A program made the position numbers and the translations under genes. From Amorphoplanes friuliensis DSM 7358 (lineage in GTDB: Bacteria > Actinomycetota > Actinomycetes > Mycobacteriales > Micromonosporaceae): 64,000 nt of DNA. The notes under the pieces are model-generated. The model was not told the origin of the DNA. It did not search any database and saw only the letters and a program-made list of their open reading frames with translations. The stretch is from assembly GCF_000494755.1 (NCBI RefSeq), contig NC_022657.1:2580001-2644000 (forward strand), given 5' to 3'. Positions 19,688 to 27,995 of the stretch are shown here, piece after piece (the stretch's first letter is position 1; each line of letters begins with the position of its first letter).

Positions 19688-20929
19688 TTGGCGAGGGTCT
19701 TCGTCAGCCACAGCGCGAACGGCGACCCGTATGCGGCGAGCGTTCGCGACGCTGTCGAGGCCCGGCTGGCCGCGGACGGGCACAGCCCGCTCGTCGATCG
19801 GAACCTCATTCATCCGGGTGACCGCTGGCGAGCCACGCTGCTCAACTGGCTCGGCACCTGTGACGCCGCGGTCATCCTGATCACCGACAAGGCCGAGGAC
19901 AGCAACTGGGTCCGCGCCGAGTGCACGATCCTGGGCTGGCGCGCCTGGCTCAACCCGTCGATGCGGATCGTTCCAGTGCTCCTCAACGAGGGCGCGAGTT
20001 CGGCGGTCCTGGAGACGCTCGGCCTGACGCCGGTCGCGATGCGGGAGATCCAGGTGCTCAAGGTCGACGACCTGACCGGCCATGATCCGGCGACCGTGGC
20101 GGAAGCCGTCGGCGACTGCTTCGAGGGATACCGGGTCTCGCTGCACGACAAGGATCCGATGGTGAAGTGGCGAGTACGTGTCGAGCGCCATCTGGACGAC
20201 AACATGTTCTTGGAGGACGCCGCCCTGCGACTGGGCATTCACGACGACGACATCAAGGCAGGTGAGTCCCTCTCGACGTGGGTGGCGGATCGGTTGTTGC
20301 AGAGCGAGGCGGTACCGATCGAGCAGGCCGTCGACGAGCTGATTATGGATCCGAGGTTTGCGCAGTGGATGGGCTCGTTCGCTCCCCTGATCAGCTGCGC
20401 CTGGCTGCCCGCGGAGATGGCGGACAAGCTGTTCGCCGTCGCGGCCGATCAGTCCGGCCGCCGGGTGGCGTGGGCGACGGTGGCCCGGCCGACCACCGCT
20501 GGCCGTCTCCTCCGGCGGATCACCTGCTGCGACACCCGGTACACGATCGTCGGCCCGGTGTCAGCAGCCGGTACGGGCAGCGGTGACCACGCCGAGCTTG
20601 TGGACCGCTATGCGGGCGCAATCCTGAAGGCGATCGGTGCCTACACCGAGGCGGACTGGCCGAGCGCCTACGCCTCATTGCAGAAGTCCAAAAGCAAGCC
20701 GGTGTTCGTGCTGCTCGGCGAGGATGCGCTCGAGGCCGGCGTGCTAACTCCGCTCGTCGCGCGCTTCCAAGGCCTGGTGTTCTTCTGTTCCGGGCCGGTC
20801 CGGGACCTGCGGCCCGAGCATGCGGTCGAGCTGACCCCGCCGCTGCCGGCGGACCGGGAGGCGGAGGGTGGCTCGGTTGCCGACCGGATTGAAACGTTAA
20901 GAAATGAGACCGATGTACGAGCACCGTGA
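19688..20929 (+). CDS. TIR domain protein, first gene of the conflict cassette
   Basis: A 413-residue protein with an N-terminal TIR domain (about 1-135): RVFVSHSANGDPYAASVRDAVEARL, VDRNLIHPGDRW, AAVILITDKAEDSNWVRAECTIL, where the Glu after the SNW motif fits the NADase catalytic residue. The remaining 275 residues match nothing I recognise; they include a helical stretch and a region resembling an effector-associated adaptor. The TTG at 19688 is preceded by AGGGAG at 6-nt distance and lies exactly at the first TIR strand. It overlaps the next gene by 26 bp. TIR proteins of this kind usually deplete NAD+ or make a nucleotide signal. Confidence 0.85.
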   Translation: MARVFVSHSANGDPYAASVRDAVEARLAADGHSPLVDRNLIHPGDRWRATLLNWLGTCDAAVILITDKAEDSNWVRAECTILGWRAWLNPSMRIVPVLLNEGASSAVLETLGLTPVAMREIQVLKVDDLTGHDPATVAEAVGDCFEGYRVSLHDKDPMVKWRVRVERHLDDNMFLEDAALRLGIHDDDIKAGESLSTWVADRLLQSEAVPIEQAVDELIMDPRFAQWMGSFAPLISCAWLPAEMADKLFAVAADQSGRRVAWATVARPTTAGRLLRRITCCDTRYTIVGPVSAAGTGSGDHAELVDRYAGAILKAIGAYTEADWPSAYASLQKSKSKPVFVLLGEDALEAGVLTPLVARFQGLVFFCSGPVRDLRPEHAVELTPPLPADREAEGGSVADRIETLRNETDVRAP

Positions 20930-21908
20930 GGTCCTGGAACGACTCGGGGCGTTGACCGACGCCCCCGCCTCGCACCACCCCGCCGACCAGCCAGACCTTC
21001 GGGACGGCAGCGTCTACGTGTGTCCGCCGAGGCTGAAGACCGCGCTGCGGGTCGCGCTCGTGACCGGCCGGCCGTTGCTGCTGCTCGGCCATCCCGGCTC
21101 GGGTAAATCCTCGATCGCCGCATACGTCGCCCGCAATCTCGAATGGCGCTACTACGAATTCGTGGTCACTGCCCGGGCCGAAGCCCGCGATCTGCTGTAT
21201 CGGTTCGACCTCGTACGCCGGCTCGCCGACGCGCAGGTGAAGCCGGGCCTCCAGTTGCACGACATCGACTACGTCGAGCCCGGCCCGCTGTGGTGGGCCA
21301 TCAACACCCGCTCGGCGCGAGAACGTGGCGCCGGCGACGACGACCGTGGTCCGAGTCGTCCGGCCGACGACCCGTTCATCGAGATCAACCGCGAGCGGCG
21401 CGAGACCGGCGCGGTGCTGCTGATCGACGAACTCGACAAGGCCGACCCGGATGTGCCTGGTGGCCTGCTCGTGCCGTTGGGCTCGATGCGGTTCCCGGTG
21501 CCGGAGACCGGGGCCCAAGTGGCACCGCTAACGGATCCCGGCCCGCTGCGGAGCCGGCTGGTCATCATCACCAGCAATGAGGAGCGCGAGCTGCCGTCTG
21601 CGTTCGTGCGGCGGTGCATCGTCCACCGGCTCGAGCTGCCCGACGCCGACGGGATGATTGAGATCGCCCAGCGGCATCTCCGAGGCCGACGCCTTCGCAA
21701 CGACCAGCGAACGCGCATCCGGGACCTCGCCCACAAGGTCGTGGAGGCCCGCCCGGCGGATCCGGCGCCGGACGAGCACGTGCCGAGCGTGGCCGAGTTC
21801 CTCGACGCCGTCCATGCCATGCTCGACCTCGGCGACATGCTTTCCGACACCGACTGGGAGCTGCTCGAGGAGCTGACCATCACCAAGCCGTCGCGCGAAC
21901 GGCCCTGA
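20904..21908 (+). CDS. MoxR-type AAA+ ATPase of the conflict cassette
   Basis: A 334-residue AAA+ ATPase distinct from the housekeeping MoxR at 13213-14199. Walker A is LLGHPGSGKSS (61-70) and Walker B is VLLIDELDKAD (171-181), followed by SMRFPVPETG and the sensor-1 stretch RLVIITSNEERELPSAFVRRC. An insertion of about 40 residues between Walker A and B carries ARAEARDLLYRFDLVRRL. In published conflict systems, MoxR, vWA and a third VMAP protein form a ternary switch; the gene order here fits that. It overlaps the TIR gene by 26 bp and leaves 1 bp before the next gene. Confidence 0.88.
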   Translation: MRPMYEHREVLERLGALTDAPASHHPADQPDLRDGSVYVCPPRLKTALRVALVTGRPLLLLGHPGSGKSSIAAYVARNLEWRYYEFVVTARAEARDLLYRFDLVRRLADAQVKPGLQLHDIDYVEPGPLWWAINTRSARERGAGDDDRGPSRPADDPFIEINRERRETGAVLLIDELDKADPDVPGGLLVPLGSMRFPVPETGAQVAPLTDPGPLRSRLVIITSNEERELPSAFVRRCIVHRLELPDADGMIEIAQRHLRGRRLRNDQRTRIRDLAHKVVEARPADPAPDEHVPSVAEFLDAVHAMLDLGDMLSDTDWELLEELTITKPSRERP

Positions 21909-21909
21909 C

Positions 21910-22854
21910 ATGCCCGGCTCCCGACCGCAGGTCTGGCTCGCGGATATGATCCGCACGATGGCGGAGCTACCCGGCTCCGACCGCGATGAGCTCATGGAAC
22001 TCCTCGGACTGCGCAGCCCGGCGGCACCCCAGGCCGAGCCAGCTGCCGGGCCGGACCAGCCGGCCGAAGGAGCAGGTCCGCGCCCGCAGCCCGTGCCGGA
22101 CCGGCAGCTGCCCCGGCTGCACATGATGGAACCGGTGCGGCACGGCGAACGGGTGGCCCGCGAAGCCGACGACGCTGTCCACGACGGCGCTGACACCGGC
22201 GCGCCGCTGCCGGCCGGGATCGGACCGGTGCGGCACCGGCCGCTGCTGACCGGCGGGCAGGATCGGCGAGCCCTTCGTGCGGCCTTCGCCCGGCCGCGCC
22301 TTACTCACCGGCTCGACCTTGTCCGTCTGGTCGACCGAATGGCGGCCCTCGAACCGCTCGAGCCGCTCCCGGTGGAACAGCACGACGAGCTTTCCCCGGA
22401 CGCCGAGCTGCTGCTAGACATCGGCTCCGGCATGCGGCCGTTCCACGCCGACCGGGCAGACGTCGTCCGGGCCGCCCGCCGGCTCCTCGGCACTCGGCTG
22501 CGCCCGATGCTGTTCAAGCAGATACCGACCCGCTCGCTGGGCACGGGTGCTGGCCCGGTGTGGACGTGGATGCCCTACCGGCCGCCCGCGCGGCGGCGGG
22601 CCGCCGTGTTTGTCACCGACCTGGGGCTGGCGACGCCGCTGCCCGACGAACTTCCGGCGGCCGAGTACGAATGGGCGGAGCTCTTTGCCGACCTGCGCAG
22701 CCGCGGCGTCGTGCCGGTCGTCTTGTCGCCGTACCGCCCCGAGCGAGCGTCCGCGCGTCTCCGGCGACGTGCGGTGATCGTCCAGTGGGACCGCGGGCTC
22801 ACCGAGCGGGCCGTCCGCCAGCCGGTCCGGGCCCGGCTTCGGCGTCCCCGATGA
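21910..22854 (+). CDS. Degenerate vWA-like protein of the conflict cassette
   Basis: A 314-residue protein. The N-terminal 130 residues are Pro/Ala/Arg-rich and probably flexible. The C-terminal half has a vWA-like outline: LLLDIGSGMRPFHADRADVVRAARRLL at 167-193, where Asp170-x-Gly172-x-Gly174 replaces the MIDAS DxSxS, then AAVFVTDLG as a later strand and RSRGVVPVVLSPYRP. The loss of both MIDAS serines suggests weak or no metal binding. The assignment is by pattern and by its place directly after a MoxR ATPase, not by strong motif identity. It overlaps the next gene by ATGA. Confidence 0.62.
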   Translation: MPGSRPQVWLADMIRTMAELPGSDRDELMELLGLRSPAAPQAEPAAGPDQPAEGAGPRPQPVPDRQLPRLHMMEPVRHGERVAREADDAVHDGADTGAPLPAGIGPVRHRPLLTGGQDRRALRAAFARPRLTHRLDLVRLVDRMAALEPLEPLPVEQHDELSPDAELLLDIGSGMRPFHADRADVVRAARRLLGTRLRPMLFKQIPTRSLGTGAGPVWTWMPYRPPARRRAAVFVTDLGLATPLPDELPAAEYEWAELFADLRSRGVVPVVLSPYRPERASARLRRRAVIVQWDRGLTERAVRQPVRARLRRPR

Positions 22855-25022
22855 TCAACGCGTATCTCGACGGCGGGGATTCGGTGACGGTCGCGGCCGG
22901 TGAGCTGGCGGTCGCGTTGTCGCCTGCGGCCTTCGTGGAACCGGCGCTGATCCGGGCCGTGCGCCTGGAGGCGCTGCCGCATCTCTCGGTGGAGGCTGAG
23001 GCCGACCTGTGGGTCAGCCCGCTGATCCTCGACCGTACGCCCGAGGGCCTCTCATTCCTCCCCGATGTGCTGCCGCTGCTGCACCAGCGGCTGCGGTCCT
23101 GGCTGGATGAAGGCGGCGCTCGGGCTCTGCGGGCACGGCGGGCCGCGGCGGTGATCCTCCGACGCGACGCGCCCGAGCTGCGGCTGGTCGCCGAGCGGGT
23201 GACGTGGTGGGCGCTGTCGATTCCCGACGAGCGGCTGGCTGCGGCACGGATCGACGACGCCCTGGCTCCGGTGGTGATCGCCCTGCAGCAAGCCGATCGG
23301 GGAGTGGCCCGCTGGGTTCGCCGGACGCTACCGACTCTGCCGCAATCCGCACACGCGGCGGCCACCGTACGCGAGGCGCGCGTACGAGCCTCTTCGCTGA
23401 CCAGCCGGCCGATCGAGTCGCCGGCGACGGCGCCGAGCGAACCCGATCCTCCCCGGATCGAGGTGGCCGTGCGGCGCCGTGGCGGAACGCTGCAGTTGGG
23501 AGCGTTTCCGGCCAAGACCGCGCAAGGCATCGAAATGCCGGCCACCCAGCCGCTCTGGGTCGAGGTGGTGGCCGGTGGGCGTACCCGCGTGGTGACCTTC
23601 CGGCCCGGCGACACCCGGTCGGTAGACGTCGGGCGGGGCCCAGTCGAGCTGCGCACGCTCAGCGGTGACGTCTACCGTCTGGACGCGGTCAAGTCCAGCG
23701 CTCCGGGCCCGGCCGATCCGTTCATCGGGGAGAAGGACATCGTCGTCGTCATCCCCGCGCTGTTCGGCAGCGAACTCTCCCGCGGCGACGAGATCATTTG
23801 GGCAGGCGATCGCGACACTCTGCGACAGCTGCGGGCCGTGCGCAACCACACAGCCCACTCGGATGGCCGGGTGGTCCCCAGTGGGCTCCTTCGCAGTCCT
23901 CTGCTGATTCCTGGGCTCTGGTCGCTGGGTGGCTACCGGCGGCTGTGGACCGCGCTCGCGGCGCGTGCCGGCGTACAGGAACACCGGAACCTGGTCGCGT
24001 TTACCTGGGACTGGCGGTTCGACCTGCAGGTGGCCGCCCAGCGGCTGCTTGAAACGGTCGAAAGACGGCTCGCCGAGTGGCGCGACAAGGGCGGCGGCGA
24101 TCGCGAATCCCGCGTGGTGCTGATCGGACACGGCGAAGGTGGCTTGATCGCGAGCCACTATCTCGGCATGCTCGGCGGGTGGGACCGCACCCGCCTGTTT
24201 GTCCCGATCGGAACACCATTCCGGGGCACGCTGCGAGCCCTCGAGTTTTTGACCAACGGCGCCTCGATCGATCCGGTACTGGTCGATTTCCTGCAAGGCC
24301 TCAGCCCGCTGCACCAGGTTGTGCCCATCGACCCGGTCGTCGATCTGGGAACCGGCATCCTGGCCCGTCCGTCGGACGTCGACCTGCCGAGGTACGGGGT
24401 CGGCAACAGCCGCTTCCTCGACGAGATCGCCGGGCCGCCGTCGCCGCCGGCCTCGAGCGTCGTAGCGCCGATCGTGGGAATAGGCCAGGCCACCGCGGCC
24501 ACTGCGCAGCTGGTCTCCGGGCGCCTGCGTATCCGCACGAATGCGGACGGCGACAGCGTGGTGTCGATCGCGTCCGGTCAACCGCCCTACCAGGTCGACG
24601 ATCGGCGGATCTTCTTCGCGCCGGGCCGGCAGGGATACCTGCCGAGCGACCCCCGGGTGATCGACTATCTAAGTGCGCTGCTAGATGCCCGTGACGTTTC
24701 ATCGCTGGGCCGGACGAGGACGCCGTCGGCACCGCTCACCGCATCGATCGCCATCGCCGACCATTTCCGGGCCGGCGAGCCCGTCACCGGAATTCTCCGC
24801 GCGGAAGGCCGCAGTGACATCATGCTGCATGTCAGCGAGGTGCATACCGACAGGCGGGTTCTCGAACGGCGCATCGTCCTGCGCAACGACCAGACCCCGT
24901 TCACGCTCAACCTGCCCGCAGCGCCCGGTCTTCTCCTTCGCGCCAGCGTCGTGGTCGACGGCCGGCCCGTGGCCGACGCGGACTTCATGATCGTGCCGCC
25001 TGATCCTGACAGCCTCGCATGA
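22851..25022 (+). CDS. Large conflict-cassette protein with LCAT-like alpha/beta hydrolase fold lacking the nucleophile
   Basis: A 723-residue protein. Residues 1-190 are helical (RAVRLEALPHLSVEAEADLWVSPL) and resemble third components of MoxR-vWA systems. Residues about 290-560 follow the lecithin:cholesterol acyltransferase fold: DIVVVIPALFGSEL, TWDWRFDLQVAAQRL, then LIGHGEGGLIASHYL, then PIGTPFRGTLRALEF. In active members the elbow is GHSMGG; here the serine codon is GGC (Gly428), one base from AGC, so lipase or acyltransferase activity is unlikely unless another residue serves. The C-terminal 100 residues form a beta-rich domain. The ATG at 22851 overlaps the previous stop. It may be a binding module or a decayed effector. 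Confidence 0.72.
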   Translation: MINAYLDGGDSVTVAAGELAVALSPAAFVEPALIRAVRLEALPHLSVEAEADLWVSPLILDRTPEGLSFLPDVLPLLHQRLRSWLDEGGARALRARRAAAVILRRDAPELRLVAERVTWWALSIPDERLAAARIDDALAPVVIALQQADRGVARWVRRTLPTLPQSAHAAATVREARVRASSLTSRPIESPATAPSEPDPPRIEVAVRRRGGTLQLGAFPAKTAQGIEMPATQPLWVEVVAGGRTRVVTFRPGDTRSVDVGRGPVELRTLSGDVYRLDAVKSSAPGPADPFIGEKDIVVVIPALFGSELSRGDEIIWAGDRDTLRQLRAVRNHTAHSDGRVVPSGLLRSPLLIPGLWSLGGYRRLWTALAARAGVQEHRNLVAFTWDWRFDLQVAAQRLLETVERRLAEWRDKGGGDRESRVVLIGHGEGGLIASHYLGMLGGWDRTRLFVPIGTPFRGTLRALEFLTNGASIDPVLVDFLQGLSPLHQVVPIDPVVDLGTGILARPSDVDLPRYGVGNSRFLDEIAGPPSPPASSVVAPIVGIGQATAATAQLVSGRLRIRTNADGDSVVSIASGQPPYQVDDRRIFFAPGRQGYLPSDPRVIDYLSALLDARDVSSLGRTRTPSAPLTASIAIADHFRAGEPVTGILRAEGRSDIMLHVSEVHTDRRVLERRIVLRNDQTPFTLNLPAAPGLLLRASVVVDGRPVADADFMIVPPDPDSLA

Positions 25023-25041
25023 TCACCACTACGCTCTCCGT

Positions 25042-25896
25042 ATGACGTCGAGTCTTGAGGCTGCCTGGGCACAACAGAGTCTCTGGTCGCAGGCCGCCAC
25101 CAAGCTGAAACGGCGGCTGCAGACGACGCGGCGGGCGGCGCTCGGACTGGCGATCGGCGGCGCGGTGCTGTCGGCCACCGCGGCCACCGTCGGGCTCGAG
25201 TCTGCACTCGGAAAGGTGTTCGCGTTCGCCGGAGCGGTGCTCGTCGGGCTTTCCGGGCTTGCCGGCAACGCGGCCGGGCCCACGACGATGCGGGACTGGA
25301 CCCGCGTGCGATCAATCTCCGAGGCGCTCAAGTCAGCGGTCTACATGTCGCTCGCCGGGTTCCCGCCCGCCGACCTGGACGCCGAGATTCAGGACCTCGA
25401 GGCCGGTGCGGACGACCTTCGGCAGTACAAGGTCGGCATCGAACCGAAGCAGCGGCCGCTGCCGTCCATCCACGACCTGGAGTCGTACCTGGAAGGCCGG
25501 GTCGAAGCCCAGATCATCGGCTATTACCGGAAGAACGCCCGCAACCTCGCCCGTACGCTCGAACGCTTCCGTCGGCTCTCCATCGGATTGGCGATCACCG
25601 GCTTGCTGCTCGGCGCCGCGGCCGGCACCTGGGAAATCGATCGACTGGCCGGATGGGTGCCGGTGGTCACCACGATCGGCGCGGCGGTGGCGGCATACGT
25701 AGCCGCTGAGCGCTACTCGTATATGCTGCTCGAATACTCGCGGACCGCCGACGAACTGGCACGCATCCGGCACCGCCGTGGCCGGGCGGCGTCGATGACC
25801 GATGAGGAACTGGTCCGGCACGCCGAGAACGTGATCTCCATTCAGAACGAAGGCTGGATGGCCAAGCTCAACGAGGCGGACGAGCCGGCACCCTGA
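25042..25896 (+). CDS. DUF4231/SLATT-like four-helix membrane protein
   Basis: A 284-residue membrane protein with two helix pairs: about 30-50 and 57-80 (LGLAIGGAVLSATAATVGL, VFAFAGAVLVGLSGLAG) and about 175-195 and 203-226 (SIGLAITGLLLGAAAG, VVTTIGAAVAAYVAAERYSY). Helical cytoplasmic parts lie between and after them. This matches DUF4231 and the SLATT class, proposed pore-forming effectors beside nucleotide-signal and TIR systems. It follows the LCAT-like gene by 19 bp on the same strand and ends the five-gene cassette, where it would be the natural membrane-acting arm. Confidence 0.75.
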   Translation: MTSSLEAAWAQQSLWSQAATKLKRRLQTTRRAALGLAIGGAVLSATAATVGLESALGKVFAFAGAVLVGLSGLAGNAAGPTTMRDWTRVRSISEALKSAVYMSLAGFPPADLDAEIQDLEAGADDLRQYKVGIEPKQRPLPSIHDLESYLEGRVEAQIIGYYRKNARNLARTLERFRRLSIGLAITGLLLGAAAGTWEIDRLAGWVPVVTTIGAAVAAYVAAERYSYMLLEYSRTADELARIRHRRGRAASMTDEELVRHAENVISIQNEGWMAKLNEADEPAP

Positions 25897-25977
25897 TCTG
25901 AGTACGCCTCGATCTGGCGCCTCTTGAGGTTCGATTAGGACACTAAGAAGTCGGCGTCGGTGCGGTAGTGTTCGCTC

Positions 25978-26490
25978 ATGCATAGGCATGTGTTCATCTG
26001 CTACCGGCATGACGGCAGCAGTGCAAACTATGTCGAGCGGCTCGCGGGATATCTGGCGACCCACATCATCCCATGCTGGTATGACCGCGAGGTGGTGTCC
26101 GGCGACCGCTGGTCTAAAGTTCTGCGGCAACAGGTTGACACGTGCGCAGCCATGATCGTTGTGATGACGCCTGCTGCCGAAGAGTCCGAATGGATTGAAC
26201 GGGAGATCTCTCGAGCCCAACAGCAGGGAAAGCCTGTCATGCCGTTGCTGTTGAGCGGCCAGGTGTTCTTCCGCCTGAGCGACCTCCACTACGAGAATGT
26301 CACCGCCGGTCGGATGCCGAGTGAGTCCTATTTGGCAGCGTTGCGCAACCACCTCAAGGGAGGCTATCGTTCCGCCGACGCCGTCGGCGGGCATTCATCG
26401 GAGCAAACTGGCCAGCAGCGGATGCATTCGTCACCCGCCGGGACAGTGGGAACGATTGCCACGCGAGTCCTGCGGCAATTTTGTGCTTGA
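25978..26490 (+). CDS. Second TIR domain protein, probably frameshifted before its membrane anchor
   Basis: A TIR domain fills residues 1-125: RHVFICYRHDGSSANYVERLAGYL, WYDREVVSGDRWSKVLRQQV, AAMIVVMTPAAEESEWIEREISRAQQQGKPVMPLLL. The WIERE segment supplies the expected catalytic Glu. After about codon 130 the reading frame turns low-complexity and stops at 26490, while the -1 frame stays open to 26636 and encodes two hydrophobic helices. Either the gene carries a frameshift mutation or the anchor is reached by recoding. It lies 81 bp after the SLATT-like gene and probably has its own promoter. Confidence 0.8.
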   Translation: MHRHVFICYRHDGSSANYVERLAGYLATHIIPCWYDREVVSGDRWSKVLRQQVDTCAAMIVVMTPAAEESEWIEREISRAQQQGKPVMPLLLSGQVFFRLSDLHYENVTAGRMPSESYLAALRNHLKGGYRSADAVGGHSSEQTGQQRMHSSPAGTVGTIATRVLRQFCA

Positions 26491-26636
26491 TCTCAGTCTC
26501 TGTCGTTGCATTCGGAGTCGACATAAGCAGTCCGATATTGATCGCAGTAGCCACAATGCTGCTATTCATATCATTTGCCCTGGTGTTCAGGCGCCTTCGA
26601 CTGGCCTTTTTGCGAGTACTGCGCGGCTTCTACTAA
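26340..26636 (+). other. Alternative-frame extension of the TIR gene encoding a two-helix membrane anchor
   Basis: In the frame -1 to the TIR reading, codons run open from before 26340 to TAA at 26634-26636. They encode an Arg-rich stretch (FRRRRRAFIGANW), then AAILCLISVSVVAFGV and PILIAVATMLLFISFALVF, closing with RRLRLAFLRVLRGFY. Two helices of this hydrophobicity with basic flanks are unlikely in a chance frame of GC-rich DNA. The crossing point should lie at about 26360-26385. Confidence 0.55.
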
Positions 26637-26666
26637 TGGCATGACAGGCCTGCTGGCAAGGTGACG

Positions 26667-27240
26667 TCACCGGGCGGGACGGCGTCGGCCCGCGCCGGTG
26701 AGCCGCGTCGCTACGCTTATTCGGAGTCGGGAGAACAGGCCTTGTACGGGACCTGCGATCCGACCAGCCTGCCAAGTGTAGTAGGCCGCCACACCGTATC
26801 CGGTGACCGCACCCACGCTGGTCTCGATCAGCGCTCTACCAGCTGCTGCGGCCGCGTTGATGATGATGAGCAGGTCGAGCAGGTCACTGATCATCCCGGC
26901 GGTGACGTCGACGAGGCTCTTTACGGCCTCGGCCGCCTGCATGTACCGCTTGTGGTATTGGGCGCAGGCGTCGTTGAGACCGGTCGCGGCCAAGCCAAGG
27001 GCGACCTGGAATTCCTTTTCGGCTTCGGCGGCCTTGCATCGCCAGACCGACGGCACGTCTTTGGTGCCAGCGAGCAGGTTGCTGCCGATGTCGGCGGTGG
27101 CGCCGCCGATGTGGCCCATGGCCATGGCGCAGTGGGTGTAGAACTTCCAATCGCCGCCGATGATGGTGGCCCACCGGCAGTGGCCGTCGCGTTGCTTCAA
27201 CTCGATGGCGATGGCGTACTGGCCGCTGCCGGGCGCCTGG
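26667..27240 (-). pseudogene. WXG100/ESX-like N-terminal domain remnant
   Basis: The minus-strand reading contains GGDWKFYTHCAMAMGHIGGATADI, KDVPSVWRCKAAEAEKEF, AQYHKRYMQAAEAVKSLVD and MISDLLDLLIIINAAAAAGRALI. It has the helix-WxG-helix layout of the N-terminal parts of actinobacterial type VII-secreted toxins, with WRC in place of WxG. No secreted toxin domain follows; the C-terminal end is basic and short. The upstream end is cut where a plus-strand HEAT fragment begins. It is most likely a broken remnant. Confidence 0.5.
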
Positions 27241-27275
27241 CCGCTGACGAGAATCCAGGGGTTCGCGCCGCGGGG

Positions 27276-27781
27276 ATGAAGATTGCCAGTTCTGCTTGGA
27301 CCGACGCAGGTTTCGACATGCTTACGATCGGAATTCATGATTCTGATCCGCAGGTGCGTCAGGCTGCGGCGGAGAGTCTGCGAGGGTACGACGAGGATCG
27401 GGCCCGGGAGCTGCTGGTCACGGCAAGCAATGACTCGGTTGCCCAGGTACGCAAGGGCGCCGCCTCTGCCTTGCGCCAACCCGACGACCGGTCGGTCGCT
27501 ACTACGCTTCTGCGTCTGGCGGAGGACCGGGATCCGAGCGTACGCGGGATCGCCGTGGAGTCGTTGGGCAGTGTGGGCGGACTTGAGGCTCTGCAACAGC
27601 TTGTCCGTGCGCTGCGCGTGCCCGACTCGTTCGAACGGATACGCGCTGCGGCCGGTCTCGGTGAGCTGCTCGACGATCGGGCGGTCGAACCGTTAGCTGT
27701 AGCGCTCAAGGACCCCCAACCGGCGGTCGCCGTGAGGCGGCGAGCGCACTGGGTAAACTGACCTGCAAGGCCTTGAGGTAG
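27276..27781 (+). pseudogene. HEAT-repeat protein fragment with 3' frameshift
   Basis: About four HEAT units are visible: DPQVRQAAAESLRGY, VAQVRKGAASALRQ, PSVRGIAVESLGSVGG, FERIRAAAGLGELLDDRAVEPLAVALKDP. The last unit breaks at about 27729: the open frame continues as basic nonsense to 27761, while the next frame continues correctly as REAASALGKLTCKALR with stop at 27779-27781. The N-terminus has no leader or ribosome site and abuts the minus-strand WXG remnant. It is a truncated, frameshifted piece of a scaffold protein. Bases 27782-27995 hold nothing recognisable. Confidence 0.65.
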
Positions 27782-27995
27782 TGAGCCTGCCTAAGTGCAC
27801 TGCGGCACTCGCGGCACCGTGGAAAGCCGGCTAGGTGACAGAAGTTTGCCGGAGCACCGGAGCACCCTAGGCGAAGGACCGACCGGTGCCAGTCACCTGC
27901 CGACCGGCGCCCAGGCACCTGCCGCGTGACCAAGCTCGATGCCTACTCCGCGGGCCTGTCGCGCTGATTTCCCGGGCCACGCCTGGCTGGCGCGG

